From Ypsolopha sequella (lineage: Eukaryota > Arthropoda > Insecta > Lepidoptera > Ypsolophidae): a DNA stretch of 64,000 nucleotides. The DNA is taken from the NCBI GenBank assembly GCA_934047225.1, contig OW204012.1, positions 8,370,001 to 8,434,000 of the forward strand, in the 5' to 3' direction. The number at the start of each line of letters is the position of its first letter. The stretch's first letter is position 1. The notes under the pieces are model-generated. The model was not told the origin of the DNA and did not search any database. It worked only from the letters and a program-made list of their open reading frames with translations. Shown here piece after piece: positions 35,249 through 45,630 of the stretch. Position numbers and translations under genes: made by a program.

Positions 35249-35656
35249 AATCCCATCAAAAACATTTCATGTAAACTATCGCCAAGACACAAGCTCAAAA
35301 CGCTTTTACTGTTAAAAAGTTATCAGATCTCATGTAGAGCCAAGCCCTTAACTCTACAAGGCCTAACTCTACAAGCCCTAACTCTACAAATCCTACATCT
35401 TGATCATAAAGTATGGCTTGGCCGTTTCATGGCACTATTGCATGACATAAATGGGAGAGTCTGTTTGACGGCTGCGAAACGGCCAAGCCATACTTTTTGA
35501 TCAAGATGTAGGGTTTGTAGAGTTAGGTCTTGTAGAGTTAGGCCTTGTAGAGTTAAGGGCTTGGCTCTACATGAGATCTGATAACTTTTTAACAGTAAAA
35601 GCGTTTTGAGCTTGTGTCTTGGCGATAGTTTACATGAAATGTTTTTGATGGGATTT
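35249..35656. mobile_element. Foldback element with internal short tandem repeats
   Basis: Arms 35249-35429 and 35477-35656 are almost perfect inverted copies, starting AATCCCATCAAAAACATTTC. Each arm holds three or four repeats of CCTAACTCTACAA spaced about 16 bp apart. The loop is about 47 bp. Confidence 0.8.
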
Positions 35657-35739
35657 CATTTCTTTTTGTAAGATGCTCTACTTCTTTTATTTTTTCAGGC
35701 TACATTTCTTGCGCCTGTGCTATAACTTTTTTATATCCC

Positions 35740-36230
35740 ACTCCCTATCTTTGCCTCTTTTTCTTATTGTCTTATTATTTGCAATAAGCAATAGATCAGG
35801 GCGGTACCTAGTTATTAAGCGATTATATTCAACTATGGCTGACTGTTGCAAAGTCAATATCAATAAGGTTAACCCCTATCAAACCAGTCACCTTCGAAAG
35901 TGCTACATAAGTATGCCCAGAAGAAAACTTTGATGACCCGATATCAATGAGAGTAATTATTTAAACTTAGCCCTTGGCTTTTATGGATAGTGATGGCATA
36001 CGCGATACAGATCGTAAACTGCTCACGGTGTACGAATGCTCTATTAATTATTTCAAATTTTGTTTTTTCAGGTGCAAGTTCATGTTTAAGACCGTTATTA
36101 AAAATAATTATAGCTCTGATTGCCTTATTTTTATCTTTAGCTCAAGAATAAAACTTGGAATCACGATAGGTTTCTCCGTCCCCAGCATAAAAATACAGGT
36201 GCAGTAGTATACTAGTTAATATTTATCTGC
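35740..36230 (-). pseudogene. Helitron/Pif1-type helicase fragment, decayed
   Basis: On the minus strand one frame reads FTICIAYAITIHKSQGLSL, with the helicase motif HKSQGL at 35968-35985. After a stop and frameshift, another frame reads GSSKFSSGHTYVALSKVTGL, then later EYNRLITRYRPDLL. These three blocks occur in this order at the C-terminus of Helitron helicases and related Pif1 enzymes. Stops and frameshifts show it is dead. The family is recognised by motif only. Confidence 0.75.
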
Positions 36231-36654
36231 GCGCGCAGTAACTTGAGCAATTCTACTTTGGCTGGAGTCTTCTGCACAATTGCTGTCAATTCAGGTACAA
36301 GTAACCGGACCTTAGTTTTAGACGACGATGTCTAACTAACTAAACTTCACTTTTAATAATAGAACAGAAATCAGTCAGCTACCAGAGTACCTATCAAGAG
36401 TATAACTAATATTAGTAACGATTTCAACATGTAGGGAAAAGTTCACTTGAGTATTTGATGGGCAGCTCGCAAGCGAGTTATATCGTGATGTAAACGACAC
36501 GTAGTGCCTTTTACATTAGTCTGAAAGAATTAAAAACTTGTCTTTCCAAGCTCGGAGGACCGTCCGGGGTGGCGCGGCTTCAGCCGTTATAGATAGCCAC
36601 TGATAGTACTTGTTTGTTACTATGGCCTCTAACACGGCAAATAATAAAATAAAA

Positions 36655-37415
36655 ATTTCTAGGACTTGGAAGTTGGGAATATATTTTTAATATTACAGAA
36701 CCGGACCCCCCTTAAGTGGAGTTGGCGGGTGAAAGTTACAGATTTCTTGATTTTTTTGTTGTTTGTGTGCTAATCCTAGCCTGTATACCAAATTTCAGCT
36801 TTCTAGGACTCCAGGAAGCTTGAAATTAAAAAAAATATTTAATACAGAACCAGACCCCTTTTAAGAGGGGTTGGAGGGTAGAAGTTAGAGATTTCTTAAC
36901 TTTCTTGTTATTTGTGTGCTAGTCCTAGCTTGCGTACAAAATTTCAGCTTTCTAGGACTTCAGGAAGTTTGGAATTGAAATTTTCATTTAATACAGAACG
37001 ACCCCCCCTTAAGAGGGATTGGAGGTTAAAAGTTACAGATTTCTTCATTTTTTCGTCGTTTGTGTGCAAATCTTAGCCTGCATACCAAGTTTCAGCTTTC
37101 TAGGGCTCCAGGAAGTTTGGAATTGAAACTTTTATTTAATACAGAACCAGACCCCCTTTAGAGGGGTTGGAAGGTGAAAGTTAGAGATTTATTAATTTTC
37201 TTGTTGTTTGTGCGCTAGTCCTAGCCTGCGTACAACATTTCAGCTTTCTAGGATTTCAGGAAGTTTGGAATTGAAATTTTTATTTAATACAGAACCAGAC
37301 CCCCCCTTAAGAGGGGTTGGAGGGTGAAAGTTACAGATTTTTTAATTTTCTTGTTGTTTGTGTGCTAGTCCTAGCCTGCGTACCAAATTTCAGCTTTCTA
37401 GGACTTCAGGAAGTA
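36655..37415 (+). repeat. Tandem array, 148-149-bp unit, about 5 copies
   Basis: Units start CAGAACC at 36696, 36845, 36994, 37142 and 37290, after a partial unit from about 36655. Each carries TTTGTGTGCTAGTCCTAGCC and AAATTTCAGCTTTCTAGGAC. Spacings are 149, 149, 148 and 148 bp. Units differ by scattered substitutions. Confidence 0.9.
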
Positions 37416-37435
37416 CCCTAGATTTTTGATGATCA

Positions 37436-37463
37436 TCAGTGAGTGAGTGAGTGAGTGAGTGAC
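37436..37463 (+). repeat. GTGA microsatellite
   Basis: About six GTGA repeats just after the tandem array and a GATGATCATCA motif. Confidence 0.85.
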
Positions 37464-37697
37464 AAAATCAACGTATTTTAGGTATTAATAACATTCAAAG
37501 TATAAAAGCTAGACAAATGAAACTTATCGTGTTTAATAAGTCTGCTTCCTACATGTTATCTTGAGAATTTGGTATCTCTAGTATTATCTAGACCGAAGCT
37601 GTGAGGGTTCAAAAATATGACGAAACGCTTCGAGAAAAGGTACGTAGTGCCCCGCTTCCTTTGGCTCGTCTTGGCGGGGGGCACTATCGTGCCCCCA

Positions 37698-37930
37698 GAT
37701 TGCAGTCCATATGTCACTCTGAATTGTCAAACCAGGAGAATTGGTGTCGAAAAAGACCTCATTTCAATAAATATTTGTATCGAGCCGAATTTCTCCAATC
37801 GCGTTTCTGTTTTAACATATCCCTAGAATAAGAATCCAAAAAGAATATACTATTTTATCAAAATTATACAATATTTACTGAAGTAGATATGCATGTTCTT
37901 AAAGTGTCGATTTTTTCCGTAGCGCCTTAA
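37698..37930. mobile_element. TTAA-bounded GGCGCTACGG-family copy, reverse, truncated
   Basis: Matches 45206-45430 in reverse and ends CCGTAGCGCCTTAA. Confidence 0.65.
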
Positions 37931-38003
37931 AATTAAGCATAGACTGTATGTATTTTTATCTGCTTTCTACAGTTAATTGTTACAGTAATTTTAGAGATAC
38001 CCT

Positions 38004-38396
38004 TTAAGGCGATATGCGAAAAAAATACGGGTGTTTCTTTTCTGTGTATTTCATGAAATACACGGAATATTATAATCAGTTTCTGGTATATGCATCTTGA
38101 CTATATAATGGATAAATTTTCCTCGATAGAAATAATTGTTGAAATGAGGTCTTCAAACACACTTTCTCATCGTTTGACGAAGACGAACCATACACAGAAC
38201 TCAAATATATTTTATAAGGTGTGTTTCAACAATATCTAGAGATTTGATATTTGAAATTTTGCTAGCTATTTTAGTTTTTTTACAAAAATTATAAAACTAA
38301 CATTTTTCGCTTTCGCCCTGAATCCACCCCTCTCGCACTGCGCGATTTTTCGCTTGGAGTGACAGTGACAAAAATAAAATTCGCATAGCCTCTTAA
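38004..38396. mobile_element. TTAA-bounded element, GGCGATATGCG ends
   Basis: Starts TTAAGGCGATATGCGAA and ends TTCGCATAGCCTCTTAA. The interior is related to 17640-17890. Non-coding. Confidence 0.65.
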
Positions 38397-39640
38397 TGAT
38401 GGATGAGTATGCAATCGTATTAGTCTTTCTGTAAATTATAATCAAAATTACTTAACATTACACACACGTTGAGCAACACTAGCGTGTTCTGAATATTTAT
38501 ACTTAGACTTCCGATCAGTCGTTTCCTTCACATGATTATTCGGAATTAATTGATTTATTTTCAAGGAGTGGTAAGTAAACCCAAAAACGTTCGCTATTGG
38601 AATGGGAATGGAGCGTAAACTTACGTCAACTTTACACATGTATGAAACTCTGACTAATACATTGAATACTTTTTTTTTACTATATTTATGGATTAATATT
38701 ACTTATGACAGCACTGAGCAAATTTATGACAGCGTTACATAGCAATGGCGGACAGGCCGCAAACAGTATCCTGCACTCAGAATAAGGAATAAGGAATATT
38801 CTGAGGGATATATCATGCTCTATGGTCACGCCATTTTGTTTTTTTTTATGCGAACAAAAATTGTTACTGGCTAAGGTACGAGAGCCATGATGCCAACGTC
38901 CCAGATGTCCACTATCTGTCATGGATTGTATAGAAAGCGGAAGGAAATACAACCTTTGCCGAAGAAGATTCCTAAGCGCATTCTTCAAATGGTACGGTCA
39001 ACCTATATCAAAAGACAAGGGTCAAAATTATTCACAAGTCATTTCCTACTTTAACGGAAGCCGTTTTTATTAATTCCACATTGTTCGATTATTGATAAGT
39101 CACGATGAGTCTTCACGAGTCTTCTTCCATACTTTACAAGCCAGTTTAGATTTTATGCTTTTAGGATTAGAGTCAATTTTGAATTTAACTTTTTGAGTTT
39201 GGTTTACAATTGAGGATGTTTTTGAGTGGTTTATTGTCCTTACGATATTTTTTGCCAATTTTTAAATGCAGTTTTAGTAAGCAATCATAGGCCTTACATT
39301 TTAGGACACAAGAGCTAATAGGGTCTTTTGTCATGATATTATGATATCACGACCGATAATGACGGATTCACGATTTGACTATTCGTTTTATTTGCTATAA
39401 TGTACAGGATTTATTATACTTGTGATGTTAGCATAAAAAATATACAATAAATAAACATAACATCACGACATGAATCCCCGGGAGTGTCAGAGGTGTACCC
39501 AAGTGTGAACTTTGAAATGCAAGTCATAGTCCACACTTGATACACTCATGCACCCAATGGTACACGTTATGGGTGGTGAACCTCACATAACAGCGACACC
39601 GACAGTGCTGCCACCTGTAGGGATGAAAATTTTATTTTTT
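38397..39640. other. ZP intron: no gene seen
   Basis: A part (38925-38990) is similar to 7045-7115 (GATTGTATAGAAAGYG block). No coding signal. Confidence 0.4.
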
Positions 39641-40341
39641 TCCTTTTAATTACCATAGACTACGTATAGACGGACAACTCCCACACATCAAGGCGTAGCA
39701 AATTTTTAGCTATGGTATCCTATTGTCTAGGATAGGGTTACATTACATTTTACTCCCTATTTTATAGTATTTTATGTTGATACTTATATAAAACAAAAAA
39801 AGACAAAAAATATTTATTTCTCATAACACAAGATAATAATATAAGCTTTACAATGTGGGTAAACTAATAAACAGTAACAGTAATAGTACAGTATTAAACT
39901 ACACTAGGCGTTACGCATACGTTAAAAAATTAAAAAGTACTTGAGCATAGACTTAACAATAAAATAATGGTTAGTAGCAGACCCCACACTAAGTCGGACT
40001 TGTCCTGGGGGTCTAGACCAAGGTTACAAATATTATGATTTAAATGGGAGTACACAGTTTGCTATGCTTTTGTATATTATTAGCGGAAAACAGAATAATT
40101 AATTACTTTAACAACGATTACAGTGATTTATGCAATAATTTTTATACAGAAAACAATAATATAGGTATATAAGTATATAAAAATACCTGATAAATAAAGT
40201 TACAAAAATAAATAAATAAGAATAAAAATAAGTAAATAATAGCATTTTAATATAATAATATAAATAAAATACGTTTGTAATTAAAATATATATTTAAGCT
40301 GAACAAAACAGTAAGTAAAAAAAAATAGATCTACAGTTTTT

Positions 40342-40640
40342 TCAATGTTGTACCTTTAGGACAGCTTCAGTGGTGTCGTAGTCAAGAGTAAGTAGCCATT
40401 TGGTGATTTTGTTTTTTGCCTGCCAACTAGTGCAGCTTCTTAGGTCACAGTTCTTAATGGCTTGCTTATAGACGTACGGGAAAGCAAAAGATTTAAATCT
40501 TTGCGCAAAGGCTGTTTTTACAAAAGCAGTATTGACGTTTAGATGATGACGTCGTCTAGTCTGATGAGCACCCAATTTGAGCTCCGCTCTGTGATGCAGA
40601 AGAGCTACTCGTAGTATATACAATTGCCTCACAGATAGGA
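40342..40640 (-). pseudogene. Non-LTR reverse transcriptase C-terminal fragment
   Basis: The minus-strand frame includes HQTRRRHHLNVNTAFVKT, SFAFPYVYKQAI and KWLLTLDYDTTEAVL. This is the pattern seen after the RT domain in many insect non-LTR elements. The A-rich sequence at lower coordinates (39780-40341) is probably its 3' UTR. The RT domain is absent. Confidence 0.6.
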
Positions 40641-40996
40641 CCTCCGCTTCCTTGTACGTTTCGTAAGTTGGGTGTCATATGAAACTAGATATAAATACGC
40701 GCGCCTCTCATAAGCGTTTTAGCATTTTTACTGAGGTAAGTAACCGTTGTCGTATTAGAGAGGGCGTACCCAAGTGGTATTTCAAGTATAAAATTACAGA
40801 AAAATATCATAGCTCTTACCAACCGGTAATAGGAATGATTTTTAAACAGCCGATTAGTCTAGTTGTCTTGGTATTGTTTAAGTTTCCGAGTGACAGAACA
40901 ATGGATCACCTAACTGCGTATGGAGCATACTCGTAGAGCAATCGAGATTGCTTTGAGAAATGTTGGGGGAGAAAACTGCTGGCGCTTACTTATTAT

Positions 40997-41380
40997 GTGC
41001 GTCTGCGCAACGTCAAAGGAGTTCTAACCGGTCGGCCACAGCTCCAGGCTTCGAGAGGCGCGCCAAGTGGTTCTTCTTACGACGGCGTCGGCGGAGAGAA
41101 CAAATGTATGAAGTTGTATAGAGCCGGTCATGGGTCGGCGCTCGCGTGTCTTGTCCGGCTTCGAGTGACTTGCGCTCTCGCGACGGCGGTGTGCGGGGAG
41201 GCGGGGAGCCGCGCCAGTGATCGACCACACAGGACGAACCTAGTGTCGAGCGCTTTGAGCGTGCAAGCGCGCTATGCATCCGATGCGGTGGAAGGTGGCA
41301 GGGGAAAGCCCGTCGCAAAAACCGCCTGGAAGCGCAGGAAGAAGCACCGCCAGAACCCTGAAGCTGTGACCTTGGCGTAA
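40997..41380 (+). other. GC-rich open stretch of unknown nature
   Basis: Clearly richer in G, C and CpG than the surrounding intron, with open frames on both strands (127 codons forward). The forward frame ends with basic residues (WKRRKKHRQNP). No domain recognised. The segment stops at TAA, which is also the target duplication of the MITE starting at 41381. It may be a retroelement piece, an exon or a regulatory island. Confidence 0.35.
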
Positions 41381-41767
41381 GAGCTTGTCCACTCGCGCGT
41401 AGTCGAAGTACTAGGCTTCGACACCGAATTTTTTATTGAGAAGGTGGAAAAAGGACCCGCAATATGGCATCTAGATTATGCCAATTGAAATCTAAAACGA
41501 AAAGCTTGGGTTGGGAGGAATTAGTAATCATTTTTTCAATTTTATTAATATTAATTAATTTATATTATTAAAATTAATTAATAAATATTTTTAATATTAA
41601 TTCATTTTATTTTATGTTATTTAAGTGAGTTTTCATTTAAAATGATGCTGTATATTGAATACTGACTGAGTTCTACACCAAATCCTTGCGCGTACATCGC
41701 GCTATGTGGACACGCTCTTGTTCTCGCGAGGCCTCGTGCGTGTAAAACGCTGCATGTGGACAAGCTC
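41381..41767. mobile_element. PIF/Harbinger-type MITE with TAA duplication
   Basis: GAGCTTGTCCAC at the left and GTGGACAAGCTC at the right, flanked on both sides by TAA (41378-41380, 41768-41770). A 3-bp TAA duplication is typical of PIF/Harbinger. Non-coding. Confidence 0.8.
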
Positions 41768-41823
41768 TAAGATTTTTATTTAGTTACCACATTTTCTTAT
41801 AATAATTTGAGAAATTGTAGAAA

Positions 41824-42317
41824 TTAAGGGGCTTCACAATCAAAACTGCTTTTACAGACGTTTTTAAATTGGTTTAAACTTTCTATACGAATATTACAAA
41901 ACTTTGAAAAAAATATATCACACATATTGACCCATGTCCCGTAATTGTGATGTTTTAAAATCTTAAAAGCATTAACCTACAACAAGAAAATAAATACCTT
42001 TAATAACCTTTCAAATGCTTTAAAAAACTGATAAATAGTTTAAACTTTTTAAATTCAAAAGAGACAAGGTTAAAACTTATACACACACACGAGCAATACA
42101 AAAATCTAACACAATGATGTTTAAAACTTTTAAATATCAAACTTAACACATGTGAAAAGCATTATTTTCTTTATTTTGCGCTACCCGGCGACACAACGAT
42201 CGTCGTAACAGCCACTTTGCAATGCACTCTGACATGAACGTTATTTATATTTCGTTATTGTCGATATTTGTACAGACCTATTTCGAGCTGCTAATTTAAC
42301 TTACTGAAGCCCCTTAA
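41824..42317. mobile_element. TTAA-bounded MITE, GGGGCTTCA ends
   Basis: TTAAGGGGCTTCA at the left and TGAAGCCCCTTAA at the right. The right third shares CGTCGTAACAGCCAC and following sequence with 29483-29956, so the two families are related. Confidence 0.75.
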
Positions 42318-43291
42318 CTCCCAAAAGAAGGCAAAATATTGATAATCTTGCTAAATATTGAGAAGGCATTTAAATATGTTTGTTGTAAATCCCTTTTAAA
42401 TCGTTATATATCCATAACTAATGGGTTTTACACAGGGTATTAACATGATGTTGCGAATGCCGAAAACTGGCGATGGTCGAAAAAAAAAAAAACGACAAAT
42501 CGTGAAAAAAATATCAGTTCAAATGTGTAGTTATATCTCAATTATCCCATTTCCCAGCTGGTGTACCACAGGGATCCATACTTGGACCTATACTAATTTT
42601 AGGAAATCTCAATTACTTCTCTTAATACCGTTTTTGCTATGATTGCTTTGCCAAAGATATACAGCGTTCTTTTATCACATCTGACAAAGTATGGTCATAA
42701 GAGTCGTTACCCAGATTTCAATCAACAAATTAACCCTATTGTTTCTCATTATTGCTAAACCCATAGGAAAACAATAGAACGCAATCCAGATCGTAGCTTG
42801 GAGTCATCTAGCAGATTATGTGTCATATGTGCTTACTGGAATCCAGTTACTGGATGCAGCCAACAGTGGCGAGGGGTGGGATTATGACGGTGGTAAGCTG
42901 ATCCAAAAAAAAGCACTCACAGCGTGCAAGGGCCAATTCTAAAAATTCTTAATGTTTCTTCAGAAGATAAGGCCTCTCTTTCACCATACAAAATGTGTTC
43001 GAATCAGGGAATACTTAATAAAAATGGAAAGCAAAACATTTTGTTCAGTTTGCAATTGCCTGTCATCCACGTATCTATCGTACAGACAAGTATGAAAATG
43101 TTTAAAAACCCCATCTCGCCTCTTGCAATTAATAGTCATATTTGGAAGAGCACGGCCTAACTGAATGACATGCTTTTTGTTTTCAAAACTAAGTTTGGAA
43201 ATGAAGTATCTCTGTTAAGCAAGTAATTAGCCGACCAGCCCTCAATATGCATTGAAGCCATTATGGCAAATAAAACTGGCAGCCAACATAC
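42318..43291. other. ZP intron end: no gene seen
   Basis: Includes a fragment related to 53932-54190 (CAGGGTATTAACATGATGTT near 42433). No coding signal. Confidence 0.4.
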
Positions 43292-43433
43292 CTGATCAGT
43301 GGACATGGTGTTACACCCTCGTAACGGCAGGGTATACTGCAGGTCACCTCTCTTTGACACATACTCTCGAAGACATGAGGAATTACTGCCCAGGCCCGCC
43401 GGGTAGACGATGCCGTTGAACGATTCGTCGATG
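43292..43433 (-). CDS. ZP-domain protein, ZP-N exon
   Basis: Acceptor TTTCCACCCCACAG and donor CAG|GTATGT. One base completes a serine codon from the upstream exon, then 47 codons follow. It encodes IDESFNGIVYPAGLG, SSCLREYVSKRGDLQYTLPL and RGCNTMSTDQ. The F-G-I-Y-P, C and LPLR-CNTM pattern is the ZP-N signature of insect ZP proteins, with the expected cysteines. Confidence 0.93.
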
Positions 43434-43529
43434 CTGTGGGGTGGAAACAGGACATTACTAAGAAAAACCTGGGAAAATAATTTTTGTAACAAATATGGAA
43501 AAATTCTTGCGATTGTTGGCACTTGGTGA

Positions 43530-43632
43530 AACTTCGATAGCAACATGATGAATAAATACACGTGCACTCGTTTCACAGTTTATAAGCTTATTTAACCCGA
43601 CCGGTTTCGGTTTTACACCATCATCAACATCA
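43530..43632 (-). repeat. Single unit with hammerhead-like core
   Basis: On the minus strand TTGATGA, T, a short stem GGT/ACC, then GAAACCGGTCGGG, followed downstream by AT-rich DNA and GTGAAAC. The order is the same as in 4182-4518 and 9218-9531, but the first core base is T, not C. Only one orientation is present. Confidence 0.5.
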
Positions 43633-43647
43633 AGGGTTCAGTTAGAC

Positions 43648-43853
43648 TGCTTGGATGTATATGGAATAACCAGGAGAATTTGTGTCGATAAATACCTCAT
43701 TTCAATAAATATTTGTATCGAACCGAATTTCTTCAATCGCGTTCCCCAGACGTTCTGTTCAAGTAATATACTATTTTATCAAAATAATACATTATTTACT
43801 GAAGTAGATTTGCAAGTTCTAAAAGTGACGATTTTTTTTCCGTAGCGCCTTAA
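43648..43853. mobile_element. TTAA-bounded GGCGCTACGG-family fragment, reverse
   Basis: Ends TTCCGTAGCGCCTTAA and matches 45206-45410 in reverse. Intronic, between the first two visible ZP exons. Confidence 0.6.
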
Positions 43854-43868
43854 GTAAGTACTATGCAC

Positions 43869-43978
43869 GTGAATTTCGAAAAACTTATTGCTTCATGCTT
43901 GATTGGAAGAATTCGACCCTGGGTCTCAAGATTGAGCGTCCACCGTCGTCGTACCGACTGAACTACAGCTACATTTTA
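43869..43978 (-). repeat. tRNA-derived SINE fragment, minus strand
   Basis: On the minus strand GCTGTAGTTCAGTCGGTACG (box A type) and GGGTCGAATTC (degraded box B), followed by AATAAGTTTTTCGAAATTC. Same family as 20310-20395. Confidence 0.5.
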
Positions 43979-44223
43979 CAGAAGGAGAATATCCTGTGGC
44001 ACCTGATATATGGGGTTTGGCCCTAAGTCACAAAATAGATACTATCAGAAGGCCGACTCTATCCAACGAGCGAAAACAGACGACCGAATTCGACCGAGAT
44101 CGTCGTACGTACGCGTCAATGTGTGCGTGCGTCTGTTTTCGCTAGTTGTGCGGAGTGAATCTTCTGTAAGTGGTTATTTTGTGCCTAAGTGGAGCTCGTA
44201 GTGCGAGTAAAATCACCAAGTAC

Positions 44224-44380
44224 CTATGCCTCGAAGCATGGCTGACTGGTGCTAGTGTGATGGTGACATGCATGCTGTCAGGCTGACACGTCACGGTGAG
44301 CGTGTCGAGAGGCGCGAGCGCACCCGGCCATGGCGTCGTGTCGGCTTCTGTCGCGGTAGCTATCGTTGTTGTTGCTAATT
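44224..44380 (-). CDS. ZP-domain protein, first visible coding exon
   Basis: Acceptor GTTTCAG and donor CATAG|GTACTT; two bases, 51 codons, two bases. It encodes a Thr/Ala-rich linker and then LDTLTVTCQPDSMHVTIT, the start of ZP-N with its first cysteine. Joined to 43292-43433 it reads SHASRHSIDESFNG. There is no signal peptide, so at least one more exon must lie at higher coordinates. The visible exons give about 397 residues. Confidence 0.88.
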
Positions 44381-45205
44381 CTGAAACAAAAGGAGATGTT
44401 TGAATTAGTTTGATATTTCTGCAAATAAAGTCAGATTGAGCACTTCATTTTACATCAATCAGAACTTGGCAAACAATCATGGCTTTTCCTTTTAGTTTAA
44501 AATAGCGCGCTCTCAGCCGTGGCTGTTACGACCACCAAGAAAGCTCACGAAAAACTTCGTTTTTTAGGGTTTCGTAGTCAACAACAAGAAAACCCTTATA
44601 GATTCCCCATGTCCGTCTGTCTGTCTGTCCGTGGCTTAGCTTAGAGACTATTAGTACTAGAAAGCTGTTATTTGGCATGGGTATACATATTTATCACGCC
44701 AATAAAGTGATACACTAAAATGTTGAAAAAGTTTTTTTTTAGGATACCTCTCCTACGCGTAAAGTGAGGATGATTTTTTTTTCTCGTCTATCCCGTAGTG
44801 TGGGGTGTAGAGCATGCATTTGTGTGCGTGACTTTGAAACAGAGCGTTTTAATAAGATTCACTACTGTATAACTATATTTACTCTGATATTGTGTCAAAG
44901 CTTCTGAATTTTTGCCAAATTCTCCATACATTAAAATCCAGAATGAACACAGTGATCATCACTCGACTTCTGTTTCACTGATATCAATTTGTTCCGGAAG
45001 GTTAACTGCTTCACTTTCTAACACATTTATTAATTAACTTCGCATCTCGTTATAGCGAACGGTAATTGAACCGGCGTTCGCCATGCTTTCTGCTTTCGCG
45101 ATATGATATTACTATGGCATAGCGTTTATGAGTTGTTATAGATTAAACATGGTCAACAAACTTGAAGGGCCATCCTGCTCAGCAGCCATACAATCATACA
45201 AATGC
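44381..45205. other. Upstream of visible ZP exons: decayed repeats
   Basis: Includes a TTTTTTAGGGTTTCGTAGTC repeat with GTCCGTCTGTCTGTCTGTCC (about 44558-44770). No exon identified, though the ZP signal-peptide exon could be here or further right. Confidence 0.4.
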
Positions 45206-45630
45206 TTAAGGCGCTACGGAAAAAAATCGACACTTTTAGAATTTCTATATCTACTTCGGTAAATAATGTATAATTTTGATAAAATAGTATATTATTTTTG
45301 GAATCTTTCTCTAGGGATCTGTTAAAACAGAAACGCGATTAGAGAATTTCGGCTCGATAGAAATATTTATTGAAATGGGGTCTTTATCGACAACAATTCT
45401 CCTGGTTTGACAATTTAGAATGACATACGGACTACAATTATATTTTATTAGATGGATTTTAACAGTATCTACGACGACCTGGTTAAACGAAATTTTGATA
45501 GCGTTGTTAGTACATTTTATATTAATAAAAAACTGACTTTTTGCTACTTTTCCACGAATCCGTCCCTCTCGCACTGAGAATTTTTTCGCATATGGAGTAA
45601 CAGGGACGCTAAAACTTTTACATATCCAAT
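45206..45630. mobile_element. TTAA-bounded GGCGCTACGG-family copy, right end lost
   Basis: Starts TTAAGGCGCTACGGAAAAAA and matches 18557-18940 closely, including GAATCCGTCCCTCTCGCACT. The match stops near CATATC without a TTAA. Confidence 0.7.

Larger units (their letters stand above)
12760..43291 (-). other. 30.5-kb intron of the ZP gene
   Basis: The flanking exons join in phase 0 to give CNTMSTDQ|DDGTVEYF, a continuous ZP-N sequence, so this is one intron. It contains the long CR1/L2-like retrotransposon, the Helitron relic, the tandem 149-bp array, the GC-rich island at 40997-41380 and many MITEs. No nested host gene is firmly supported. Confidence 0.8.

Noticed and set aside
36655..37415. 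CRISPR-like array
   Set aside because: The units are whole tandem repeats without unique spacers, in a eukaryotic intron.
41013..41318. Minus-strand frames in the GC-rich island as genes
   Set aside because: GC-rich DNA lacks stops on both strands by chance; no domain or splice support.
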